Shown here in pieces: positions 18,024 to 28,913 of a stretch of 64,000 nucleotides of DNA (position 1 is the stretch's first letter; the number at the start of each line of letters is the position of its first letter). The DNA is from JABDGM01 sp963738665 (GTDB lineage: Bacteria > Planctomycetota > Planctomycetia > Pirellulales > Lacipirellulaceae): positions 1,054,001-1,118,000 of the forward strand of contig CAVTXL010000003.1 in NCBI GenBank assembly GCA_963738665.1, in the 5' to 3' direction. A model generated the notes under the pieces. The model worked only from the letters and a program-made list of their open reading frames with translations, did not search any database and had not been told where the DNA came from. The translations under genes and the position numbers were made by a program.

Positions 18024-20274
18024 CTAGTGGCGTTGGACCCCGGCCGGCGAAATTCGCACCGCGCAGTTCTTGTACGATGGTTGGCGCGAATAGGGGTCGA
18101 AATGGGCGAGCGTCAGTCGATTCGTTTCCGAATAGTGCATCGGCATGAACAATTGGCTGCGGCCGACGGTCGGCGTCACCAGCGCCCGGGCGGCAACTCG
18201 GCCGCGCTGCGACTCGACGATCACTCCTTGGCCGGGGCGGATTCCCTCGCGCTCGGCATCGGCCGGATGAATCTCGACATACGGAGTGTTCGGGTAAAGA
18301 CGCCGCAGCACGGCCGACTTCGCCGTCCGCGTCTGCGTATGCCACTGCGACGCCGTGCCGCGGCCGGTGAGCAGCAAATATGGATAAGATGCGTTTGGTG
18401 GCTCAGGCATCTCGTGAGGCTCTTCGAACACGAACTTGGCTCGGCCGTCGGGGTGATAGAAGCGGCCGTTGGCAAACAGTCGCCGCTCCGGCGCATCGTC
18501 GCCGCCCGCGCGGGTACGGCCATTGGATTCCGCCGCGCTCATCGAGCATGCGGTAGTCGGCAATGCCGCTGATGTCACACGGCCGCCCGCGGGAAAGTTC
18601 CTTGAGCGACGCGAAGACGTCTTCCGGCGTCTTCCACTTAGCGAACAGATGGCCGCAGCCCCAGCGCTCGGCCACCAGGCGAAAGATCGAAAAGTCGGAA
18701 AGTGCCTGGCCGGGCGCCCGAGAAACTTTCTTTAACAGGCCGATCCGCCGCTCCGAATTGATGAATGTGCCCTCCTTCTCTCCCCAGCCCGCCGCGGGCA
18801 GCACGAGGTCAGCCCGCTGCGCCGTTTCCGTCGTGTGATACATGTCCTGCACGACGAGAAACTCGAGGCGATCTAAAATGTCGCGGCACGTGTTCTGATT
18901 GATCCAGGAGTGGGCCGGGTTCGTGCACACGACCCACAGGCCCTTGATGTCACCGCGCAAGATGCCTTCGATGATCTGGTCGTAGGCCCAGCTTCCTTCG
19001 TTCGGAATTCGTGCCGCGTCGATCCCCAGAATGTCGGCCACCTGTTGCCGATCGTCCGCGCTCGTAAAGTCGCGGCCACCGAACAGATTCGTCGTGTTGC
19101 TGAACAGTCGCGAGCCCATCGCGTTGCATTGACCGGTGATCGAGTTCGCTCCGGTGCCCGGCCGGCCGATGTTGCCCGTCAAGAGCGCCAGATTGATGAT
19201 CGCCTGGGCGGTTCGCACGCCTTCGTAGCTCTGGTTCACGCCCATCGTCCACCAGAACGACGTCCGCTCGGCCTTGTGGATCGTGCGGGCCACGTAGTGC
19301 AATTGCTCGATCGTGATGCCCGTCGCCCCGGCGACGCGCTCGGGCGTGAACGCGGCCGCGTGCCGGCAAAACTCGGCGAAGCCCGTTGTGTGCTTGGCGA
19401 TGAACGTTTCGTCGATCCAACCTTCGGCCACCAGAATGTGTGCGAGCCCGTACAGCAGCGTCAAATCCGATTTTGGTTTGATCGCCAGGTGCTGCGTGGC
19501 CGCGACGGCTGTTTCCGTTTTGCGGGGGTCGATGACGATGATTTCCGGCCGCCGCGCATTGCGGCACACCCGCTGCCACATGATCGGGTGGGCGATGCAC
19601 AAGTTCGAACCGACAAGTACGATCGCGTCGGACTCCTCGAAGTCCTGGTACGTGTACGGCGGCGCGTCGAAACCAAACGCCTGTTTATATGCCACGACCG
19701 ACGTAGCCATACACTGCCGCGTGTTGCCGTCGCCGTGTACCAGGCCCATGCCGAACTTGGCCAGTGCGCCCAAGAACGCCATTTCCTCGGTCGCGATTTG
19801 ACCGGTGCTTAAAAAAGCAACCGACGCAGGACCGTACTTGGTCTGGATCGCCTTGAAGCGATCGCAAAAGAGGTGCATCGCGCGGTCCCAATCGATCGGC
19901 GCCAGTCTGCCGCGGGCGTCGCGAGCGAGTGGCGTGGTCGCTCGGTCCTCGGCAGCCAGGACGCTGAGCGCCTCCCAGCCTTTGGGGCAGGCCATGCCGA
20001 GATTCACGGGGTAGTCCGGGTCCGGCGTCAAATTGACCGCGGCGCCGTTTTGCAGATGGACGTTCAGCCCGCAGCCGGTCGAGCAGAATCCGCAAACGAC
20101 CGACGTCGTCGCATCGGGCACTAGCTTACGCGGCACCTGGCCCAAGCCGAACTTGCCGGGTGCTCGCACCAGGTCGTCGGTGAGCGGCCCGCTCCACTGG
20201 CGCAATAGCGGCACGAACCGCGGCGGGGCGGCTTTCCCATTGGGCTTTCGCGTTTCGGTCGTGACCAGATTCAT
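18024..20274 (-). CDS. nasA: Assimilatory nitrate reductase catalytic subunit (frameshift near 18515)
   Basis: Molybdopterin-guanine-dinucleotide oxidoreductase reducing nitrate to nitrite; 750 residues after repair. The N-terminal [4Fe-4S] site is Cys61-x2-Cys64-x3-Cys68-x27-Cys96. The likely Mo ligand is Cys188 in GNTRQCMATSVVAYK. MGD-binding segments such as VVCTNPAHSW and LVLPAAGWGEKEGTFINSER are visible. At about 18515 a GC unit is missing from a CGCGC run; repair joins WPYPR to AGGDDAPERRLFANG. The C-terminal domain binds the cofactor (LLLTGRGTASQWHTQTRT). The gene lacks the C-terminal Bfd-type [2Fe-2S] domain of some NasA proteins, so a partner must deliver electrons. It overlaps the upstream fused subunit as ATGA. 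Confidence 0.92.
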
Positions 20275-21988
20275 GCGCTTCTCGCCCCAGGCATTTTGGC
20301 GGCCGCCGACGTGGCAAAGAATAAGTGACGCTCGATCATTTCGGCGATCAGCAGCGCGGTGAACATGACGGTCGCGATCGCATAGAGAAACAGTGATTGA
20401 TAGCCGACGGCGCCGGCGTCGGAGGCCGGTTGTGCCATCAAGATGGCCGGCAAGAGCAAACCGCCGACGAGGCCGAAAAAGTAACGCAGCATCGTCGTCG
20501 TGCCCAAGTTGTCGGCCAACAATACGGCCGACCGGCGCAGCGGAGTCGGTTGCCGTCCGCGCAAATGAATGAAAATCGCGGATTCAACGACGAGCTTTAC
20601 GCTGGTCGCAAGAATCAACCAGAGGCACAGGTTTTGGCCAAATTGCTGCATCACTCCCGCGGACGAGATGTTGTTATTCCACCCCGCCGCGGCCAGCGAT
20701 ACGATCAGCGCCAGCGGCAGCCCCAAAACGGTGCAAGAGAGGGCAAATCGAAGCGCCGTGCGATGCAGCCGCCAAAGAGGACGCCCCGTGCTGGCGTAGA
20801 TCATGACCGAACAGCCGACCGCGGCCAGGCCGGCCAAGCACGTCAGCACGCCGATGACGTCGGCGGTTGTCGCCCACGCAGCGTGATCCGTGGCCAGCCA
20901 CATCGCGACGGCCTGCGCAATCGCCAAACCGCCGAACACGCCGAACGCCAAAATCTCGCGACTCAACCAACTCGTGCGCAGCCCCAAGAGGCGCGATAGG
21001 CGTAGAGCGGCCGCCCCAAGTGAAACACGGCCGCGCTCATGCCCACCAGCCCCAAGATCGCGCTGACGGTCGCGAACACCGGCCGAATCGCCGATCGCGT
21101 CAACGGCTCGGCCCAAGGCCCCCAGACGAGCGCCTGACCTAACAGGACCGCGCCCACCGACATTTGTGTCAGCACCAGCATCACGACGAGCGCGAGGTGG
21201 CTGTGGTCGGGTTCGGTCGAGAAATAATCGGCCGGCACCATGTTGGACGGCAGCGCACGGCGCGATTTGTAGGTCGTGCTGGGCAACGTGATCCGCGAAT
21301 CGGGCGCCGTCGGCAGAAACTGGCCTGTTCGACACTGCGCTTCAATCGATTCGATGCTCACGGCGCGAATGCGAATCGCCTGGTTCGGGCACGACTCGAC
21401 GCAGGCCGGCGCTTCGCCGACGGCCAACCGGTCGTGGCACATGTCGCACTTGCGGACAATCCCCTTCGCCGTGCTGTATCGCGGCACGTCGTACGGGCAC
21501 ATGAACACGCAATACTGGCAGCCGATGCACTGATCGTCGAGGTGGCGCACGATGCCCGTCTGGGGATCTTTGTCGTACGCCTTGACCGGGCAGCCGTTCA
21601 GGCAAGCCGGTTCCAGGCAGTGATGACAAGCTGTCGTCACATGCTGCAGCACCGGTACATGATCGTCGCCGCCGTAGAGCACGCCGACGTGTCGCCACAA
21701 TTCGTGCGTTTCCAGGCCGTTCAAGTTGTGGCAGGCCGCCACGCACGCCTTGCAGCCCGAACAGGCATCGAGATCGACCTCGAACGCATACTGCTCGCCC
21801 GGACCGGGCCGGCTGAGCGGAATCAGGTCGCGGTACCTGTCCGCCATGGCGCTGTCTTCAGCCGACGCGTGGCGCTGGGCGAACCTCTCCACTGCCGTGA
21901 GCGATTGCTGGTCGGCTAGCAGACCCTCCAGCACCGACGGCCTTGCGGCGGCAAGCGTGTCGACAGACGTGGCGGAACTTTCGAACAT
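20271..21988 (-). CDS. Fused four-cluster ferredoxin and DmsC-like membrane anchor (frameshift near 20990)
   Basis: A 572-residue fusion after repair of one base near 20990 (join YAYRA-FLGLRTSWLS). Residues from about 76 to 210 carry four Cys groups: CSGCKACVAACH, CHHCLEPACLNGCP, CIGCQYCVFMCP and CDMCH...CVESCP, the DmsB/NrfC arrangement. The C-terminal half has about eight hydrophobic helices and matches DmsC/NrfD-type quinol-oxidising anchors. In dimethyl sulfoxide reductases these are separate proteins. Translational coupling to nasA suggests it transfers electrons from menaquinol to the nitrate reductase. No signal peptide is seen, so the Fe-S part should face the cytoplasm. The partner assignment is inferred from the operon. 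Confidence 0.82.
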
Positions 21989-22025
21989 CGATTGGACCGG
22001 TTACGGCGATACATCGCATTGCGGA

Positions 22026-23384
22026 TCAGACCGCAGCCATTTCGCCGGCCGCAGCCTGCCGAAACTTGGGCACAACCACCGCGCTTTCGGTTTCTTCCCT
22101 GAGCCGCACGAAGAAACTGGCGAACGACACGCACGTTACGGCAATGCCGGTAATCATTAGCGCTGAGTGCCAATCGAGCGAGTTCGTCTTGAACAAAAAT
22201 CCGAGGGCCACGGCACCGGCGTTGCCGCCAGCCCCGACAATTCCACTCACCATTCCCAGGGCGCGACGATTCACGAACGGCACGACGGCGTAGGTGGCAC
22301 CGTTCGACATTTTCACGAACATGGCCATCGTGATCATCAGCGGAATGGCCATTGTCAGCGTGGTCGCTTGCGAGAAGAACATGATCCCGAGACCTTCGCC
22401 GAACAGGGCGATGAACAGCCACTTGACGCGGCCGTCGAGCCCCCAGCGGTTGCCGCACTTGTCGGCGATGATGCCCCCAACCGCCCGCGCGAAGAGATTC
22501 ATCCCGCCGAACAGGCCGGCAAAGAGCCCGGCTGTCTTGAGCGCCGCGTCGGGGTCGAGCTGTTTGAAGTAGGCAAAGTAATCCAAGTAGTAGAGCACCG
22601 CGATGTTGTCGATCGTCAGTTCGACGCCGAAGCACGCGCCGTAAATCAAAAACAACGCCCACACGCGGTGATCGGCGCACACGCTCCAAAGCGAATCGCC
22701 CCGCTTGCCGCCGCTTGCTGCTTTGCCCTGGTCCTTCAGCTGGCTGAAGTTGCCCTCCGGCGTGTCCTGCGTGAGAAAAAAATAAGCGATGCCGGTCAGT
22801 GCACACAGCACGCCGACCGTCACCATCGCCAGGCGCCAACTAGCGGCCGTTGATAACCCGAGCGCTACGGCGAACAAGGAAAACAAGATCGGCATCGCCA
22901 GCTGCGTCACGCCGCCGCCCAGGTTACCCCAGCCGGCGGCCGTTGCGTTGGCCGTGCCCACACAGTTGGCCCCAAACATCCGCGACGTGTGATACTGCGT
23001 GATCACGAACGACGCCCCAATCGTCCCGATCAACACCCGAAATAACAGAAACACGGTGAAATTGTGGGCCAGGCCGATCGCCATCACCGGAATCGAACCC
23101 AGGAGCAAGAGCCACGTGTACGTGAGCCGCGGGCCGAAGATGTCGCACAGCCAGCCGACCACGATGCGAGCAAAGATCGTCACCGACACCGAGCCGATGA
23201 TGCACCAGCCGACCTGCTCTTTGGTCAGCGATAGCTCCTCACGCACAACCGCCATTAGCGGCGCGATGCCGAACCAAGCAAAGAAGCATAGGAAGAAGGC
23301 GATCCACGCCATGTGAAACGCCCGCATCTGCGGCGTCGAAAAACTCAGTAGCGTGATACGGGTAGCTTTCGCGGACGGTTCCAT
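22026..23384 (-). CDS. Nitrate/nitrite transporter, NarK/NasA type MFS
   Basis: Twelve-helix major facilitator of 452 residues, intact. Two nitrate signature motifs are present: GWGNLGGGVTQ in helix 5 and GIVGAGGNAGAVA in helix 11. The loop motif GWLCDIFGPR follows the second helix. I chose ATG 23384 because GTGAGG lies about 9 bases upstream; TTG/GTG starts further upstream only add non-conserved residues. It is the first gene of the nitrate operon and imports the substrate of NasA. Confidence 0.93.
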   Translation of the reverse strand: MEPSAKATRITLLSFSTPQMRAFHMAWIAFFLCFFAWFGIAPLMAVVREELSLTKEQVGWCIIGSVSVTIFARIVVGWLCDIFGPRLTYTWLLLLGSIPVMAIGLAHNFTVFLLFRVLIGTIGASFVITQYHTSRMFGANCVGTANATAAGWGNLGGGVTQLAMPILFSLFAVALGLSTAASWRLAMVTVGVLCALTGIAYFFLTQDTPEGNFSQLKDQGKAASGGKRGDSLWSVCADHRVWALFLIYGACFGVELTIDNIAVLYYLDYFAYFKQLDPDAALKTAGLFAGLFGGMNLFARAVGGIIADKCGNRWGLDGRVKWLFIALFGEGLGIMFFSQATTLTMAIPLMITMAMFVKMSNGATYAVVPFVNRRALGMVSGIVGAGGNAGAVALGFLFKTNSLDWHSALMITGIAVTCVSFASFFVRLREETESAVVVPKFRQAAAGEMAAV

Positions 23385-23730
23385 TCGAGCGGCCTCACAC
23401 AATCGCGTTCAATGATTCGAAGATTTGCCGGCCGCCGCCTTCGACCAGTCGCAACTGCGGGGGCAGTTTTTGCAAAGCTCGCGCCGCCGGTCGATTTGGG
23501 CGCGGTTTCTTCGGAAAGCCGAAGCGAATTGACGCTTTTGGCCTATTGGCCCAGATCGTGACTGCCACGTCCCTGAGCAAGCCTGCCCAGCGGCTAAGCA
23601 TTTGGCGTCGACTTAGTCTTCGGAAAACCGCAGGCTTTTCGTCGCATCGTGCTTGGCAGCAACCACTTGGGCTCAGCGTGCGATCCCGGTTTTTGCGCCG
23701 GAACGCGGTTTTCAGTAGGGTTCTGGATGA
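23385..23730 (+). other. Divergent promoter region between nitrate operon and its two-component system
   Basis: About 345 bases between the leftward nitrate genes and the rightward histidine kinase gene. No gene is recognised; short open frames here have no family features. It must contain both promoters, and regulator sites would be expected, but I could not identify a clear operator by eye. Confidence 0.5.
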
Positions 23731-25282
23731 ATGCTAAATGAAAGCCCGAAAGCTAGCGATCCAAACAGCTCAACAGCCCAGCACGTGGTCCGGCGTCTGT
23801 CGGGACGCTACTTGTTCGTGCTGGGAGCGGTTGCCGCTTTGATCGTCGTCGATCAATCGCTCGTGCAGCCGCTATTGGTTCGCGTAAGCGCCTTCGCGCC
23901 GGCGATCAACGTCGCCGGCCGCCAGCGGATGCTCAGCCAGCGGATCACCAAGGCCGCGCTGGCGGCCAAGGACGAAGCGGACCCGTCCAGTCGAGCCGCC
24001 CACCTGAACGAATTACGGCAATCGCTACAACAGTGGACGACCGAACACGACGCCCTCGACCAGGGCGACCCGAGCCTGGGTATCGCGGCCATTCACAACA
24101 GGGCAGTCGACGAAAAATGGAACGTGCTCCTGCCGCATTACGATGCGATGGTCGCCGCCGCCCGCGAAATCATACAGAGCGGCGCGAACAATGACCGCTC
24201 GCCGGCCGCGCGAGCGGCGACCGGCGCACTCCTGGAACATGAAGGGCGGTTTCTGGCCACGATGGACCAATTGGTACAGTTGATGGAAGACGAAGCCGCC
24301 ACGGCCGTCTGGCGGCTGCGCCGATCGCGTCCGCGATTGCAGCCCTGATCGTCGTCCTGTTAGTGGGGCTGGGCTGGTTCGTCGTGCGTCCGGCCACGCG
24401 GACGATCCGTTCGCAAGTCGACGAACTCGAGACGCGCGTGGAGCTGCGAACGGCCGAGCTGGCCGCCGCGCTGGAATCGCTGCAATGCGAAATCCGTGAG
24501 CGGGAGCAGGCTGAGCTGCAGACTCAGAGTTTGGCGGCTCAACTGACTCATGCCGACCGGGTCACCACGCTGGGCCATCTCACGTCCGGCCTGGCACACG
24601 AGCTGAACCAGCCGCTGGGCGCCATTGCCAACTACCTGGAAGCGTGCGAGTTGACAGTCGAGCGCAAGGCGCTCGGCCCAAACGTCGCCGCCGATTACAT
24701 CTCGAAGGCTAAGCAAGCCGCACTGCGCCCGGCAAAATCGTCCGCCGGATGCGAAACTTCGTGCGCCCCGCCGCGGCCAGCCGAAGCCTGGTCAGCCTGA
24801 ACGGCCTGGCCCGCGAGATCGTCGAGTTGTGCCGATTCGAGGTCGCCAACTCTGCCGCCGAGATCGTTCTCGACCTGGCTGCGGTGGACGACGACGTCCT
24901 CGCCGATGCGATCCACGTTCAACAGGTGCTGGTCAACTTGGTGCAAAATGCACTGCAAGCAATGAAGGCGGCCGAAAGTTCCGTCCGCACGATTACCATT
25001 CGCACGTCGAGCACGTCCGGGCACGTCCGGGTCGACGTCGTCGATACGGGCCCGGGAATCTCACTCGCCGACGAGTCGGCTGCGTTTGACCCCTTCCAAT
25101 CCACCAAGCCGGACGGGCTGGGCATCGGGCTGGCGATCTGCCGCACGATCGTCGACGACCATCGCGGCCAGATCTGGATCGAATCGTCAACCGCAACCGG
25201 CACTCACGTCGCGTTCCAATTGCCACAGGCCGCCAGCCGCTCATCGCATGCCCGAAGCTTATCCAACTGTATTTGTTGTTGA
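23731..25282 (+). CDS. Sensor histidine kinase with PilJ/NarX-type nitrate-sensing domain (two frameshifts)
   Basis: Repaired length 517 residues. A transmembrane helix at about 27-48 is followed by an extracytoplasmic PilJ-like domain with INVAGRQRMLSQR at residues 59-71, which resembles the nitrate-binding P-box of NarX/NarQ. A second helix (IAALIVVLLVGLGWFVV) leads into a coiled coil and a HisKA domain with AHELNQPLGAIANYL. The ATPase domain has LVNLVQNALQAM (N box), DTGPGIS and GLGIGLAICRTI. One base is missing at about 24315 and one at about 24735 (repair ALRAGKIVRRMRNFV). It overlaps the downstream regulator gene by 35 bases. Divergent placement from the nitrate genes implies that it senses nitrate to control them; ligand and target are inferred. 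Confidence 0.85.
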
Positions 25283-25901
25283 CGACGACGACGAGATGCG
25301 CGATTCTCTGACCGCGCTGCTCGAAGTGTTGGGGTTCTCGGTGCGCACGTTTCCCAGCGGGGCCAGTTTGTTGCGATACTATCGCGCCGAGATGCCGGGC
25401 TGCCTGATCGTCGATATCCGCATGCCAAGGCAGTCGGGCATCGAGCTCTACGAACAATTAGTGCGCGAGAACAAACGGCTGCCCGTGATATTCATCACCG
25501 GCCACGCCGACGTTTCGACTGCGGTCGCCGCCATGAAGACCGGGGCGCTGGAATTCTTGGAAAAGCCGTTCGATCGTCAAACGCTGCTGGACCACGTTCG
25601 GGCCGCCATCGACCTGGACGCCCGCTGGCGTCTGCGCGAATGCGAGCTGCGCGGCATCGAGCAGCGTATCGCGCGGCTGAGCGATCGCGAACGCGAAACA
25701 CTCGAGCTAATCATGGCCGGCGAACAAAATAAAACGATCGCCGCCAAGTTGTCGCTCACCGAGCGGGCCGTGGAAATGCGGCGGGCGACCATCATGCGGA
25801 AACTTGAAGTCCACTCCTTGGCCGAGCTCCTCGATTTGGCCGTCACCCACCGCGTGCTCGACGACCTGCGCATGGCCGCGCGGCATATGCCGGTCCGATA
25901 G
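25248..25901 (+). CDS. FixJ/LuxR-type response regulator
   Basis: A 217-residue regulator. The receiver domain has the acidic pocket VVDDDDEM, the phosphoacceptor Asp56 in LIVDIRMP, a Thr in FITGHAD and Lys in EFLEKPFD. The C-terminal LuxR-type helix-turn-helix is LSDRERETLELIMAGEQNKT followed by AAKLSLTERAVEMRR, a normal FixJ-type recognition region. It is translated from within the 3' end of the sensor gene, so the two are coupled. Its DNA target is probably the 23385-23730 interval and the leftward nitrate promoter; this is inference. Confidence 0.92.
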   Translation: MPEAYPTVFVVDDDDEMRDSLTALLEVLGFSVRTFPSGASLLRYYRAEMPGCLIVDIRMPRQSGIELYEQLVRENKRLPVIFITGHADVSTAVAAMKTGALEFLEKPFDRQTLLDHVRAAIDLDARWRLRECELRGIEQRIARLSDRERETLELIMAGEQNKTIAAKLSLTERAVEMRRATIMRKLEVHSLAELLDLAVTHRVLDDLRMAARHMPVR

Positions 25902-25990
25902 GGTAATTCCCAGTTAGATTTGGTCCAGACTGTTCACCAGCCGTCGGTTGCAATGGATTTTAGATTTTAGGCGGCAAATCGAACGGTCTC

Positions 25991-27316
25991 TTATAGATCT
26001 CGCGACTTCCGCAGTTGGTCGAAGGCGACCGCCACAATCACGATCACGCCCAGGGCGATGTATTGCGTGGGATTGCTGAGCCCCAGCAGCGTGCCGCCGC
26101 TCGCGATCACCCCCATAATGGCCGTCCCGGCGAGCGTCCCCAGCACGGTGCCTCGCCCACCGCTGAGGCTGCCGCCGCCGATGACGACCGCCGCGATAAA
26201 CTTCAGCTCCAGGCCCGTGCCGGAAGTGGGGTTGCCCGAGTTGAGGCGGGCAAAGAAGCAGATCGCCGCGATGCCCACCAACAGGCCCGCCAAAGCGTAA
26301 ACGCTGATCTTTACCCCCGGCACGTTGATGCCGCACAGGCGGGCGGTCGCCTCGTTCGACCCCAGGGCAAATACGTGCCGGCCAAACACGGAGTATTTCA
26401 AAACGACGGCCACCATCGCCGCCAATAGAAGCGCCAGCCACACGCCCTTCGAAACCAGCAGCCAGGCCGGATCGGGCCGCACAGCCGACAATTCGCCCAG
26501 CCAAGAGGGAATCTGCTGGGCCAGCGGGCGGACGGACGTCTCCTCGGCGACGATCATTGCCACGCCGAGAAAAAACGTCATGGTGCCCAGCGTGGCAATG
26601 AACGGGACGACCCGCAAAGCGACGATCAACACGCCGTTCAACAGTCCGCACAACGTGCCGGTCGCCAGGCACATCGCCACGGCCAGCCAGGCCGTACTGG
26701 CGGCGTTCGGTATCGTGCGCAGCCAGGGCGGACTGGCCGGCGGCGACCGATCTGTATTTCGCGTGTCGGCGATGGCCTGCTCGATTCCAGCGATGCGGCG
26801 GGCCTGTTCTGTGCCACCCGCCCCTGGCTCGTCGCCGTTGCTTCTGACGTTCAACTGCTGCAGCTTGACCTGCAGCAAATCGATCAGCCGGGCGCGCCGC
26901 TGCTCGACTTCCGCGGTCGCGCCGGCAATCTGCGCGGCGTCACCCGCCGCGACAGCGTCGCGCCGCGCTTCATCGGCTGAGCGAAGTCGGGCGGCCGCGG
27001 CCGCCACGTTTTCGCCGTGCGACAATAGGAACCCCACGTCTTCGCGCAGCCCCCAGGCAAAGATTGTGGCACACAGCGCCAGGGCGGCGCCGGCCGATAG
27101 ATCGATTCCCCCCGATATGATGACGACGAGCATGCCCAAGGAACAAATCGCGACGAACGCATTCTGCACCGAAATGCTCTGCAGATTCTGCCGGCTCCAA
27201 AAGGTGGCGGCGCTGCCGTGCAGTGCGGCGTCGACAATCGCGAAGAAGGCGACGACGCAGATCACCGCCACCAGCGGGCCCAGCATTGCCGCAAAGGATT
27301 TCCACCAACCAGCCAT
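25991..27316 (-). CDS. Sugar ABC transporter permease, RbsC family, with long charged insertion
   Basis: Membrane component of a ribose-type (CUT2) importer. The core motifs VVIISGGIDLSAGAALAL, FIATLGTMTFFLGVAMI and AAVVIGGGSLSGGRGTVLGT are typical. At 441 residues it is about 115 longer than usual because residues ~89-208 hold an Ala/Arg/Glu-rich segment predicted by eye to be coiled coil (ARLRSADEARRDAVA, QQRRARLIDL-like), inserted between two transmembrane helices. The reading frame is intact through the insertion, so it is not an error. It is the last gene of the operon, 56 bases after the ATPase gene. Substrate is inferred from the operon: L-fucose, L-galactose or a related sugar. Confidence 0.88.
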   Translation of the reverse strand: MAGWWKSFAAMLGPLVAVICVVAFFAIVDAALHGSAATFWSRQNLQSISVQNAFVAICSLGMLVVIISGGIDLSAGAALALCATIFAWGLREDVGFLLSHGENVAAAAARLRSADEARRDAVAAGDAAQIAGATAEVEQRRARLIDLLQVKLQQLNVRSNGDEPGAGGTEQARRIAGIEQAIADTRNTDRSPPASPPWLRTIPNAASTAWLAVAMCLATGTLCGLLNGVLIVALRVVPFIATLGTMTFFLGVAMIVAEETSVRPLAQQIPSWLGELSAVRPDPAWLLVSKGVWLALLLAAMVAVVLKYSVFGRHVFALGSNEATARLCGINVPGVKISVYALAGLLVGIAAICFFARLNSGNPTSGTGLELKFIAAVVIGGGSLSGGRGTVLGTLAGTAIMGVIASGGTLLGLSNPTQYIALGVIVIVAVAFDQLRKSRDL

Positions 27317-27372
27317 ATCGATTCAATTCCTTGCCGCCAGGCCAAGGGAGGGCAACCCCGCAGCCAATGCGC

Positions 27373-28873
27373 TCAGGACGCCTCGTTCGCTACCGCACGC
27401 GCCATCACTTCTTCGACGGTCCACTCTTTCACCGGGCCCACCGCAACGATCCGGCCGCGCACCATGACACCCAACGTATCGCACATCGCCAGCAGCTCAG
27501 GCAGGTACGAACTGACGAAAATGACCGCCTTGCCGGCCGCGGCCAGCTCACCGATGAGGCGATAAATCTCGGCCTTGGTGCCGACGTCGATGCCCCGCGT
27601 CGGCTCATCGAGCAAGAGCACCTGGGCGTCCTGGTGCAGCACCCGGGCCAGGGCCACTTTTTGCTGCGTGCCGCCGGAAAGCTCGTTCACCGCCTGTTCG
27701 GGCCCGCGGGCCTTGATCGCCATGCGACCGATCCACTGGCGGGCGGCCGCGTCGCGGCGGCGGAGATTGATCATGCCCGCCCGCACGTACGGCGCCAGGC
27801 GGCTATACGTGATGTTGTCGGCGATCGACCGCGGCAGGGCCAGCCCTTCGCCTTTGCGATCTTCTGAAACCATGCCCAGGCCGGCTCGAATCCGCCGCCC
27901 GCGGAGTTTCTGCAACCAATCGACCGACGATGCGCACGCTTCCCGATCGGACGGCGTCCAGGGCGAAGAGTGCCCGCATCAGTTCTGTCCGGCCGGCGCC
28001 GACCAGGCCGGTGATGCCCATGATTTCGCCGCGCCGCAATTGAAAGGAAACATCCACCGGCACTCGGCGGCCGCTCATTTTATCGACCCGCACAATCGGT
28101 TCGCCGATTTCGTGCGGCACGACGGGAAACAGGTCCTTCACCTCGCGGCCGACCATCAGCGCGATGATTTGTTTGTCCGAGGCGTCGCCGACGATCCCGT
28201 GCCCGACCGTTTGCCCGTCGCGCAGCACGGTGTAGCGATCGCAGATACGGCGGATCTCTTCGAGAAAATGGCTGATGTAGATGATCGCCAGGCCGTCTTC
28301 GCGGAGTTTGCGAATCACCTCAAACAAGCGGTCGACGTCGTGCCGCGCGAGCGAGCTCGTCGGCTCGTCGAAAATCACGACCTTCGTCTCGCTGGCGAGG
28401 GCCCGGGCGATCTCCACCACTTGCTGCATGCCGACCGAAAGCGTGCCGACAATCGTTTGCGGATCGAGCTGCACGTGGCCAAGGCGGGCCAGCACCTGCC
28501 GCGCAATCTGGCGGCCGGCGCGGCGGTCAAGCAGGCCCAGCCGGCGGCGCTCTTGTCCCAAGAGAATGTTGTCTTCGACGCTCAGGTCCGGCGCGAGATT
28601 CAGCTCTTGGTAGATCATGGCCACGCCGGCCAGGCGGGCTTGCAGGGCGCCCGTCGGCGCGTAGGACTGGCCGGCGAGCGTCATCTGCCCGCTGTCGGGC
28701 CGGTGCGCACCGCTGAGGACTTTCATCAGGGTGCTTTTACCGGCGCCGTTTTCGCCAATCAGCGCCAGCACCTCGCCCGGCCGCGCCTCAAGCTCGACGT
28801 CGCGCAGGGCGTGCGTCGCGCCGAATCGTTTGCAGACGCGCTCCATCTTTAAAACTATGGGCGTTTCGGTCAT
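27373..28873 (-). CDS. Sugar ABC transporter ATP-binding protein, RbsA/MglA type (frameshift near 27895)
   Basis: Double-domain ATPase of 499 residues after repair, the normal RbsA length. Domain 1: Walker A GENGAGKST, signature LSVGMQQVVEIARAL, Walker B VVIFDEPTSS. Domain 2: the degenerate Walker A GLVGAGRTE, signature LSGGTQQKVALARVL and LLLDEPTRGIDVGTK. At about 27895 there is probably one extra G; removing it gives TPRAAIRAGLGMVSEDRK, the family motif. It energises the permease at 25991. Confidence 0.92.
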
Positions 28874-28913
28874 CGATCGATTGTCGTCGTCGAGCTATTG
28901 TGCATCGCGCCAA

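Noticed and set aside
24310..24740. Programmed frameshifting in the sensor kinase gene
   Set aside because: Breaks do not show slippery sequence plus pseudoknot and match the general indel pattern of the window.
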